Of a stretch of DNA of 15,088 bases, positions 6,902 through 12,825 are shown one piece after another. Within the stretch, counting starts at the first letter, position 1, and every line of letters begins with the position of its first letter. Under the pieces are notes generated by a model that was given only the letters and a program-made list of their open reading frames with translations, was not told the origin of the DNA and ran no database searches. Both the position numbers and the translations under genes were made by a program. This DNA is from Moraxellaceae bacterium (GTDB taxonomy: Bacteria > Pseudomonadota > Gammaproteobacteria > Pseudomonadales > Moraxellaceae): contig JAUXNL010000576.1 of NCBI GenBank assembly GCA_030684415.1, forward strand, positions 1 through 15,088, written 5' to 3'.

Positions 6902-7444
6902 ATGCACCGCCATACCGTTCACGACGACATTGATGACTTCGACGACGTCGGCCCCAGCAAGACCGAACAGAAAAAAGCCATGGAGCGCCTGCAGGCACTG
7001 GGCGAGCGGCTGGGTGAGCTGCGCACCGAGCGCCTGCGCAAGATGCCGATTTCCGAGCGTCTGTTCGTGGCACTGGAAGAGCTAAAGCGCCTGAAGTCAC
7101 ATGAAGCCATCCGCCGCCACAAGCAGTACATCGGCAAGCTCATGCGTGACGAAAACGAAGAAGCCATCCTGGGCGTGCTCAACCCGCTCGCCAATCCGGC
7201 GCTGAACAAGCAGATGGAAGTGCTAGCCGACCGCCTGCTGATGCAGGGCGACCCGGCCATCAATGACACCGTGCGCCGCTTTGCCGCCGCCGAGCGCCAC
7301 ACGCTACGCCAGTACGTGCGCTCCGCCCTGAAAGAGCAGCAACTGATCGGAGAACTACCGGAGGATCAGCAGGCGGCCGCGGAAAAACCGGCGCACCACA
7401 AACTGCTGACTTATCTGCGCGAAATCGCCGCGCTGACAAACTAA
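6902..7444 (+). CDS. darP: Dual-action ribosomal maturation protein DarP (YjgA, DUF615)
   Basis: A 180-aa protein, close to E. coli YjgA (183 aa). The family is associated with late 50S subunit assembly. Recognisable features are the PSKTEQKKAMERLQALGERL segment (residues 17-36), the central LKRLKSHEAIRRHKQYIGKLMR helix region, and a C-terminus ending in HHKLLTYLREIAAL. It is strongly helical and highly charged. I chose ATG 6902 (MHRHTVHDDIDDFDDVGPSK). The frame can be extended to 6812, but that adds residues encoded by the palindromic repeat (MGVFQQA), which also appear falsely in front of the HMG-CoA reductase frame. The ribosome site is weak. Confidence 0.9.
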   Translation: MHRHTVHDDIDDFDDVGPSKTEQKKAMERLQALGERLGELRTERLRKMPISERLFVALEELKRLKSHEAIRRHKQYIGKLMRDENEEAILGVLNPLANPALNKQMEVLADRLLMQGDPAINDTVRRFAAAERHTLRQYVRSALKEQQLIGELPEDQQAAAEKPAHHKLLTYLREIAALTN

Positions 7445-7445
7445 C

Positions 7446-7477
7446 GCTTACTGAGTAATGCTTTTCAGCAAGTGGCT
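7446..7477 (+). repeat. Palindromic intergenic repeat, degenerate copy 2
   Basis: TTTTCAGCAAGTGGCT (7462-7477) is identical to bases 7592-7607 of the next copy. The left arm survives as GCTTACTGA (7446-7454), two mismatches from the expected ACTTGCTGA, and the central GC stem is lost. It begins just after the darP stop. Confidence 0.7.
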
Positions 7478-7502
7478 TCCCAGGCAGGGATGGTCAGATC
7501 GC

Positions 7503-7530
7503 GAATCAATCACGCTTGAGTGATTGATTC
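7503..7530 (+). repeat. Perfect 11-bp inverted repeat
   Basis: GAATCAATCAC (7503-7513), loop GCTTGA, GTGATTGATTC (7520-7530). There is no T-run, so it is not a terminator. It lies between two copies of the palindromic repeat. Confidence 0.75.
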
Positions 7531-7540
7531 AGCGTGGAGT

Positions 7541-7563
7541 GATTCCGGAGAGGTGCCGGAATC
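7541..7563 (+). repeat. Perfect 8-bp inverted repeat
   Basis: GATTCCGG (7541-7548), loop AGAGGTG, CCGGAATC (7556-7563). It follows the 11-bp hairpin by ten bases and precedes the full palindromic repeat by four. Confidence 0.7.
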
Positions 7564-7567
7564 GCGG

Positions 7568-7609
7568 GCTGAAAAAACCCGGGATGGGCGATTTTCAGCA
7601 AGTGGCTAA
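7568..7609 (+). repeat. Palindromic intergenic repeat, copy 3
   Basis: GCTGAAAA...CCC-GGGAT-GGG...TTTTCAGC followed by AAGTGGCTAA. It differs from copy 1 by few substitutions (AACCC for AGCCC, CGATTTT for CGTTTTT, AAGTGG for AAGCGG). Confidence 0.85.
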
Positions 7610-7929
7610 GAAGGCTCTGGGCCACACCATTCGCCCTGAGCTCGTCGCACTGTAGTTTCCGTGGGTCATTGAGGCAGCGCTCACCAAACTCGATGGCGTG
7701 CGACAGGAGCCTGAAGCAAGCCTCAGCCCGAGCAGCGTCACTCAGAGGCTCACGGCCGGCGACGAAAAATCTCCCGTGCCTGGCAAAACACTGTCTGAGC
7801 CATACCCTCCTGGCGCTGGCAAGGCTCTATCGGGCTTTTCGCCACGCTCGGCACGAAGCCCCACCACCTGTTGAACTTCCCTTGTCTGTCGACGCAGAGG
7901 AAAACACACAGGCAATGACGCACTGCGGC

Positions 7930-8982
7930 CTACAGCGACATCTGCTCGCTAAACAGGCCAGTGCCGCCCTTCTGACCGAACCAGTCGCCAATATCCACCT
8001 GACAGCCACGCTGCTTGAGCGCATTGCCCACCGCAACGAGATACGCGGTATCGGCCATCCCATTGAACAGGCCGATGACTTCACGACCGAGCCGCGTAAA
8101 CGGATAAACCGCGAGCGTGAGATGCAGGCCCTCGCCACGAATGAACAGCGCCTTGGCCTGGCAGCGCAGCACGACACGGAACTCTTCCTTCGATACCGAC
8201 TTGAGCGTGAGCGTCGCTTTGCGGTCTTCACTGACGAGGCCGATATCGCGCAAATGCTCCAACAAAGGCTCGTGGATGTCGGCATGGAAATAACCCGGCG
8301 CCTCGCGGCAGACAAAACCACCGAGATCGAGCCGAGTAATCAGGCTGAGCGCTTCGAGATCACTGCGCGACAGCGTGGCCAGAAACGCCAGCGTGCGCAG
8401 GCTGTGCGTGCCGGGCTGGCGCACCTCGTTCAGCAACACACGCGCCCACAGGCTCTGGAAATCTTCTGCCACAGCGCGCGCCGCTGCTTCCTGCCAGCGC
8501 AGCAACCAGTCAGCATCCACAGCGCGCTCGGACAAACTATCAATCGCACTGCTCTCGACCAGCATGTCGGCCCGTAGGCCGATACGGCGCACATTGAGTG
8601 AACGGCGTAGCGCCAGAATATCCGCCTCTAACCTGATTTTCGCGAGAGCCTCGGCGGCACTGGGCACACGCAGGGCCAGCAAAGGGTCATCGCCCACCTG
8701 CTCGATCAGCGGATTCAGGCGAATGGAGCGGGTGAACGAGGCATCATCGGGAACATCGACAATTTCGCCCGCTCGATTGAAACGTCGACGGCCCGCATGA
8801 AGGTCATCCAGCTCGCGCAACATGGTTTCGATGGCCGCCAGCTCACCTGCGCGCACCTGCGCATGCGATCGGCCGGTCTGCCGGATTTGCCAGGGGGTCA
8901 GCAACGCCGACTCGCCACCGCCAAACAGCGTCTGCCAGAGCTTGTCGGAGAGCTTTTGCTGCAAGGCGTAGTCAGTAGACAT
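7930..8982 (-). CDS. DUF2806-like protein of unknown function
   Basis: A 350-aa soluble protein starting at ATG 8982. I see no signal peptide or membrane helix. The centre (about residues 160-210) has the pattern DFQSLWARVLLNEVRQPG then SLRTLAFLATLSRSDLEAL. This 'LQ-WA-LL-E...P..SLRTL..L..LS..D' arrangement is shared by DUF2806 and Abi-alpha-like proteins, some of which occur in phage-resistance settings. The second half alternates beta-strand-like and helical stretches (REAPGYFHADIHEPLLEHL, FTRLGREVIGLF). The family call is from memory of that pattern, and the function is unknown. It lies downstream of the HMG-CoA reductase on the same strand, 154 bases away, and has a weak ribosome site. 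Nothing links the two functionally. Confidence 0.8.
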   Translation of the reverse strand: MSTDYALQQKLSDKLWQTLFGGGESALLTPWQIRQTGRSHAQVRAGELAAIETMLRELDDLHAGRRRFNRAGEIVDVPDDASFTRSIRLNPLIEQVGDDPLLALRVPSAAEALAKIRLEADILALRRSLNVRRIGLRADMLVESSAIDSLSERAVDADWLLRWQEAAARAVAEDFQSLWARVLLNEVRQPGTHSLRTLAFLATLSRSDLEALSLITRLDLGGFVCREAPGYFHADIHEPLLEHLRDIGLVSEDRKATLTLKSVSKEEFRVVLRCQAKALFIRGEGLHLTLAVYPFTRLGREVIGLFNGMADTAYLVAVGNALKQRGCQVDIGDWFGQKGGTGLFSEQMSL

Positions 8983-9075
8983 GCGAAAAGTCCGGGCAAC
9001 GGAACGGCCATGTGTCAGCGCAGCAAAACACTGGCGCGACAGTCACCCAAGCGGTGACAGACAGGTGACCCCATC

Positions 9076-9091
9076 CGCCACACGGGTGGCG
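9076..9091 (-). other. Small GC-rich hairpin between HMG-CoA reductase and DUF2806-like genes
   Basis: CGCCAC-ACGG-GTGGCG, a 6-bp perfect stem with a four-base loop, 45 bases past the reductase stop on the minus strand. There is no T-run, so I do not call it a terminator. Confidence 0.4.
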
Positions 9092-9118
9092 CCTCGCCTC
9101 AGCGGCAGCGGCAGCGCC

Positions 9119-9142
9119 TCAGGATCAGGATCAGGATCAGGG
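9119..9142 (-). repeat. Hexamer tandem repeat forming four in-frame stop codons at the end of the reductase gene
   Basis: TCAGGA is repeated three times plus TCAGGG on the + strand, which reads TGATCC on the minus strand. The first TGA (9139-9137) is the HMG-CoA reductase stop. Because the unit is six bases, three more TGA codons follow in the same frame at 9133, 9127 and 9121. Confidence 0.8.
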
Positions 9143-10306
9143 CCGATTGCGGCCGAGCTTGTCGTGGCTCGACACCCACTGGTCCGAGACAATGGCCGAG
9201 GCCAGCGACAGCTCGCCGCAGAGCACGGTGGCGGCCACAATTTCGGCCAGCTTGTTGACCTTGCCCGACCCGTAGCACCCCATCACTTCCAGACATTCCC
9301 GCTGCGTGGGCAGGCCGGTGCCACCGCCATAAGTAGCGACAATCAGCGCCGGAATGGTGGCGGAAAAGTAATAGTCGCCATTGGCTTTCAGTTCACCATG
9401 CACAAAACCAGCGGACGATTCGGCCACATTGGCAACATCCTGCCCACAGGCAATGAACATGGCCGTGATGCCGTTGGCGAAATGCGCACCATTGTTCACC
9501 GAGCCCGCCATCAGCGCGCCCATGTTGGAAAGCTGGCGCTGGCGGAACAGGGCCTCGCCACTGGTGTGCATCACATCGCGGAGCAACTCGGCCGGCAGCG
9601 TGATTTCCGCCACCACGCGTTTGCCGCGCGTGTGCAGCGCGTTGACATGCGAATGCTTCTTGTCGGTATCGAAATTGGCGGCCAGCGAAAAATGCTCAAG
9701 GCCGGCAGGCTTGTGGCCGAGAATCCACATGCACGCATGGCGCGTCGCTTTGGACACCATGTTCTGGCCAGCCGCATCACCCGTGGTGAAGCAGAAACGC
9801 AGCCAGCGCATCTTGCCCATGCTGTACTGCTCGATTTTGACCAGCTTGCCGGAATTCGTAGTTTCTTCGGCCGATGCTTTGATGGCCGCAAAATTTTCCT
9901 CCACCCACCGACCAAAGTCGCGGGCATGGCGCGCGTTCTCGAAAACAAAAACCGGGGCGCGTTGCATGCTGTCGTCGATCACGGTGGTGATGACGCCGCC
10001 GGCCTCACGCGTGAGACGCATGCCGCGGCTGTAACTCGCCAGCAGGGTGCCTTCGGTCGTGGCCATGGGCACATAGAACTCGCCCTGCGCATGCTCGCCT
10101 TTGACCAGAAGCGGCCCGGCAAAGCCCATGGGAATCTGGGCTACACCAGCAAAGCCTTCGATGTTGCCCGGCAACACCGAGGGCTCGAACGAGTAACGGC
10201 CGACATGATTCAGCGCCGCACCGGTTTCTGCCGTTACCGTTTTACGGCGCGCAGTGGCCATTTCGTGGGTGTAATCATTCTGCGCATCGCGCGGGAGCTT
10301 CTGCAT
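9137..10306 (-). CDS. Hydroxymethylglutaryl-CoA reductase, class I type, soluble
   Basis: A 389-aa catalytic domain without a membrane anchor. The enzyme reduces HMG-CoA to mevalonate with NADPH, the committed step of the mevalonate route to isoprenoids. All four catalytic residues are in their family motifs: Glu85 in MATTEG, Lys216 in NFDTDKK, Asp290 in IACGQD and His381 in SSHD near the C-terminus. GDAAGQNMVSK (residues 176-186) is the dinucleotide-binding motif (DAMGMNM in animals). MATTEG and GGGTGLPTQ indicate class I rather than the class II form (MAVEEP). ATG 10306 has ribosome site AAGGAAG. The frame can be extended to 10444, but that adds repeat-encoded residues. No other mevalonate gene is in the window. 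Confidence 0.95.
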   Translation of the reverse strand: MQKLPRDAQNDYTHEMATARRKTVTAETGAALNHVGRYSFEPSVLPGNIEGFAGVAQIPMGFAGPLLVKGEHAQGEFYVPMATTEGTLLASYSRGMRLTREAGGVITTVIDDSMQRAPVFVFENARHARDFGRWVEENFAAIKASAEETTNSGKLVKIEQYSMGKMRWLRFCFTTGDAAGQNMVSKATRHACMWILGHKPAGLEHFSLAANFDTDKKHSHVNALHTRGKRVVAEITLPAELLRDVMHTSGEALFRQRQLSNMGALMAGSVNNGAHFANGITAMFIACGQDVANVAESSAGFVHGELKANGDYYFSATIPALIVATYGGGTGLPTQRECLEVMGCYGSGKVNKLAEIVAATVLCGELSLASAIVSDQWVSSHDKLGRNRP

Positions 10307-10773
10307 GGCCGGACTTCCTTTTTGTTCTTTTGATGTTTTTTCTGATGTTGTTCTGATACTGCGCTGATGCCGCTTTTTAGCCGCTTGCTGAAAAACGCCC
10401 ATCACGGACTTTTTCAGCAAGCAGCTAGTGCCGTTTCCTGGCACCGTGCTGATGCCGTTTCTGATCGCTGAACGTCACCGCCAACAGCAAACGGCTGATA
10501 CAAGCTCAGGCACCGCTGCCGGAACCTGTGTGGAGGCAACTGTCAGGGCCTGTGTCAGAGCCAGTGTTCAGAGCAGGGCAGGCAGTCATGAAGTCAGGAC
10601 TGCACACCGTGTCGCACAGACGCCAGCATTGCACACCCCAACCCTGCAGTAACAACAACACTGAAACGACCCAGAGAGCACCGCGATGTTTTACCGCATT
10701 CCCCTGCGCCGGCATTGGCCGCCCTGACAAGGCATGGGGCAAGCGGGTTGTGGACTGTCGCAGAGGGGCCGGC
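10307..10773. other. Gap between HMG-CoA reductase and the cyclic-nucleotide-binding gene
   Basis: No supported gene; open frames on both strands have no family features. Next to the reductase is an A-rich leader (minus strand, 10307-10365) with ATCAGAA-like words repeated three times, then an inverted copy of the palindromic repeat. From 10430 to 10773 I see only short reiterated words (CTGTGT, CAGAGC) and nothing assignable. Confidence 0.5.
10383..10428 (-). repeat. Palindromic intergenic repeat, copy 4 (inverted)
   Basis: Perfect 13-bp arms, GCTTGCTGAAAAA (10383-10395) and TTTTTCAGCAAGC (10410-10422), with a GC-rich loop containing CATCACGG. Including TAGC/GCTA outside, this is the most complete palindrome of the family. 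It lies about 75 bases upstream of the HMG-CoA reductase start, where it could end transcription arriving from the cyclic-nucleotide-binding gene. Confidence 0.85.
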
Positions 10774-11238
10774 TCAGGCCAGCGGCGGCATGAACTCGGC
10801 AAGCTTGTCCGAGGTTTTACGCAGGTTGATCGAGAGCAGTGACGCAATGCCCTTGAGAATCTTGATACCGACTTCCGGATGCAGCTTCAGGATGAGCTCG
10901 AAGCCCTTGCGCGTCAGCACAATCAGGCTGGACGACGTACAGGCGCGAATGCTGGCGGAGCGGGTCAGTTTGTCGATCAGCGCCATTTCACCGATAGAAC
11001 CGCCTTTGGCGAGCGTGGTGATGACCACGGGTTGGGCATTCTGGTTGAGCTTGATCACATCCAGTGCACCCGAGGCGACAAAACACACGTAATCGCCCTT
11101 TTCCCCTTCTTTGAAGACAAATTCGCCGGGCTCGACCTTGTTGAAGAACATGTACTTCTCGATGGTCTGCAATTCCTGCGGATTCAGCCCCGAAAAAATC
11201 GGAATCAGGCTGAGATGATCCGCCAGACGTTCACTCAT
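10774..11238 (-). CDS. Single-domain cyclic-nucleotide-binding (CNB) protein
   Basis: A 154-aa protein consisting of one CNB domain and short helices. There is no helix-turn-helix, so it is not a CRP-type transcription factor. N-terminal helices run LADHLSLIPIFSGLNPQEL, followed by the beta-roll (EPGEFVFKEGEKGDYVCFV). The phosphate-binding cassette is GGSIGEMALIDKLTRSASI (residues 79-97) with Glu84 and Arg93, the residues that hold cyclic nucleotide ribose and phosphate in this family. A helical tail follows. ATG 11238 (MSERL) follows GGGGAAG; the frame also opens at a TTG at 11256. It lies 107 bases after the nitrilase gene on the same strand. Ligand and partner are unknown. Confidence 0.85.
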   Translation of the reverse strand: MSERLADHLSLIPIFSGLNPQELQTIEKYMFFNKVEPGEFVFKEGEKGDYVCFVASGALDVIKLNQNAQPVVITTLAKGGSIGEMALIDKLTRSASIRACTSSSLIVLTRKGFELILKLHPEVGIKILKGIASLLSINLRKTSDKLAEFMPPLA

Positions 11239-11345
11239 GGGACTTCCCCGGCTCAAGGCGCTAGTACAACTCGATGCAAGATGATGCAGGTGGTCGGCGT
11301 CCTGCCGGCCATGGACTGTCTATTTAGCCTATTGGCGCCGTCTTG

Positions 11346-12170
11346 TCAGCGGATTCGTCGATGCTTTTGCACTGGCATGCGTGCTTGCAAGCTGACCTGT
11401 TCGTCGCGATCAGGAACAACACACAGCATGCCGGGGCCGTCGGCCTCGCGCTCAGCAAGCACGCGCCCCCAGGGATCCACAATCTGGCTGTGGCCAAAGG
11501 TCGTGCGGGTGGGCGAGTGCACCCCGCCTTGGCCCGCACCGATGACGAAAATCTGGTTTTCGATGGCACGGGCACGCAGCAATACCTGCCAATGTGCAGC
11601 GCCCGTCAACGCGGTAAACGCTGAGGGCACGCTGACCAGTCCGGCACCATCCGCCACCAAGGCACGGAAGAGCTCGGGAAACCGCAGGTCGTAGCACACG
11701 CTGAGGCCCAGCCGCCCCAGCGGGGTATCGACACAGACCGGCACATCGCCGGGCTCGAACGTGGCGGACTCGCGATAGGAGCCGGTGGCATCCGCCACCT
11801 CCACGTCGAAAAGATGAATCTTGTCGTAGCGCGCAACAACATCGCCTTGTGCATTCAGCACATGGCAGGCGGTGCGCACACGGCCGTCCGGCACCGCTGT
11901 GCCGTCCGGGCGGGCGGCGGCCGGCAGGGTGCCAGCGACAATCCAGAGGCGGTGCCGGCGCGCCATGTCGCCAACACGCGCCAACAGCGCGGGCAGTTGC
12001 TGTGCAACCTCGCGGTAACGCCCGGCATCGAAGACGGCAAAATTTTCCGGCAGCACTGCTAGTGCGGCACCGGCGGCGGCGGCTTCGGCCAGCAAGCGGT
12101 CGGCTGCTGCAAGATTGGCCTCCACATCCGGCCCCGAGCACATTTGCAGAGCCGCAAGACCATTTTGCAT
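11346..12170 (-). CDS. Carbon-nitrogen hydrolase, Nit1-type (probable deaminated glutathione amidase)
   Basis: A 274-aa nitrilase-superfamily amidase. The catalytic triad is visible: Glu42 in LAVLPENF, Lys117 in YDKIHLFDVEV and Cys159 in SVCYDLRFPELFR. The K(I)HLFDV and CYDLRFPELFR motifs are those of the Nit1/YbeM branch, which hydrolyses deaminated glutathione formed by transaminase side reactions; omega-amidase (Nit2) is the main alternative. ATG 12170 has AGGGG eight bases upstream. The frame can be opened to a TTG at 12200, which lies within the 15-bp direct repeat. It directly follows the third immunity gene on the same strand (30-base gap), so its promoter has probably been replaced or displaced by the toxin cassette. 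Confidence 0.92.
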   Translation of the reverse strand: MQNGLAALQMCSGPDVEANLAAADRLLAEAAAAGAALAVLPENFAVFDAGRYREVAQQLPALLARVGDMARRHRLWIVAGTLPAAARPDGTAVPDGRVRTACHVLNAQGDVVARYDKIHLFDVEVADATGSYRESATFEPGDVPVCVDTPLGRLGLSVCYDLRFPELFRALVADGAGLVSVPSAFTALTGAAHWQVLLRARAIENQIFVIGAGQGGVHSPTRTTFGHSQIVDPWGRVLAEREADGPGMLCVVPDRDEQVSLQARMPVQKHRRIR

Positions 12171-12183
12171 TGGGTACAACCCC

Positions 12184-12198
12184 TGCTGTGTTTGCAAC
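12184..12198 (-). repeat. 15-bp direct repeat, distal copy (after immunity gene 3)
   Basis: GTTGCAAACACAGCA on the minus strand, exact match to 12782-12796. It sits two bases after the immunity gene stop codon and 13 bases before the nitrilase ATG. Identity ends sharply at both sides. Confidence 0.9.
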
Positions 12199-12200
12199 AA

Positions 12201-12458
12201 CTAATTAGCCGCCACCAACCGAGTTCGCCACTCCTTGAAATCCTCGATCGAGTATAGGTACGGCCTATCCGTAGATGGCAAATCGGCCGCACCAAGACCT
12301 TCCAACACACTCCAAACAACTTGATCAGTCACACGGCCATCCGAACTAAGAATCGAAAACGCCCACTGCGCCACCTGCTCTCTTGTTTCCTCAGCAGCGC
12401 ATAGCGCATCAATTTTCCTAATCAATTCTTCGCGTGACGGGATGGCTTCCATGGCCAT
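12201..12458 (-). CDS. Putative immunity protein of orphan cassette 3
   Basis: An 85-aa acidic, helical cytoplasmic protein (83 aa if the second ATG, 12452, is used; that ATG has better spacing to the GGAG site). Features: SREELIRKIDALCAAEETRE, then VAQWAFSILSS, a VWSVLEGLGAADLPS helix, and a closing YLYSIEDFKEWRTRL. Small proteins of this pattern are commonly encoded right after Rhs or other polymorphic toxin domains, but I cannot name the family. Its ATG shares a base with the stop of the toxin domain (TAATG), the usual toxin/immunity coupling. The partner lacks a start codon, so this gene may persist to protect against sibling toxins. Confidence 0.7.
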   Translation of the reverse strand: MAMEAIPSREELIRKIDALCAAEETREQVAQWAFSILSSDGRVTDQVVWSVLEGLGAADLPSTDRPYLYSIEDFKEWRTRLVAAN

Positions 12459-12802
12459 TATCTCCGCCCCATGTAGTTACCTGCCTCATCGAAAATTCGA
12501 TGATTCATTGGCTCCGTTACCGGCTTCGGCGCGACGCTACGAACCCTACCCGCCTGATCCAAGGTTTCGTACCAAGTGCGAGTTCCGCCTGTAGCAGGGT
12601 CCCATTCGCGAACGAGGCGCGCACCTGCCATTTCGCCAGGATCTCGGGCTGCCTTAAGTTCGCCATAAAAGCGGAAGCGGCCATTTTCTAGTTCCTTGGT
12701 TCCGGCAGCGCCGTATTTTTCAAGCTGCCTGTAGTATTCCGCCAGCCTCGCACCCTGCAGCGAACTTTCAGCTCCGCGAGATGCTGTGTTTGCAACCCCA
12801 CA
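12458..12802 (-). pseudogene. Headless Rhs-type C-terminal toxin domain (orphan CT, cassette 3)
   Basis: A 114-codon open frame with no usable start: it opens after TAA at 12805-12803, and the first ATG is codon 59. The translation has strong protein character: AEYYRQLEKYGAAGTKELEN, GRFRFYGELKAARDPGEMAG, ARLVREWDPATGGTRTWYET, then LDQAGRVRSVAPKP and a closing HRIFDEAGNYMGRR. From memory, this pattern recurs as the C-terminal toxin domain of Rhs/YD-repeat proteins; its biochemical activity is not known to me. The stop overlaps the ATG of the immunity gene. Codons just upstream in another frame (S-T-G-K-A-G-R-N-V-G) resemble the end of an Rhs core, and one extra G in the GGGG run at 12796-12799 would join them to this domain. 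Confidence 0.75.
12782..12796 (-). repeat. 15-bp direct repeat, proximal copy (within the toxin codons)
   Basis: GTTGCAAACACAGCA on the minus strand, read in the toxin frame as V-A-N-T-A. Exact match to 12184-12198; the two copies enclose nearly all of toxin domain 3 and its immunity gene. Confidence 0.9.
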
Positions 12803-12825
12803 TTACGGCCAGCTTTACCAGTGGA

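Larger units (their letters stand above)
7445..7929. other. Repeat- and hairpin-rich gap between darP and the DUF2806-like gene
   Basis: This convergent intergenic region has no supported gene. It contains two copies of the palindromic repeat (7446-7477 degenerate, 7568-7609 full) enclosing two perfect hairpins. From 7609 to 7826 the minus strand is open without a start codon (frame 7826 down to 7509, 106 codons). The middle of that frame (for example RAEACFRLLSHAIEFGERCL) has plausible codon use. It may be the relic of a gene that lost its 5' end and runs into the repeat, but I recognise no family. Confidence 0.45.

Noticed and set aside
7669..8577. 302-aa open frame on the + strand
   Set aside because: Mostly antisense to the DUF2806-like gene; low-complexity Arg/Gln/Ala composition typical of a shadow.
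8981..10333. 450-aa open frame on the + strand
   Set aside because: It is antisense to the HMG-CoA reductase, whose catalytic motifs are all on the minus strand; the + strand translation has no family features.
10506..10847. Overlapping open frames on both strands upstream of the HMG-CoA reductase gene
   Set aside because: Neither has a ribosome site with domain features; the region is repetitive in short words and partly overlaps the cyclic-nucleotide-binding gene.
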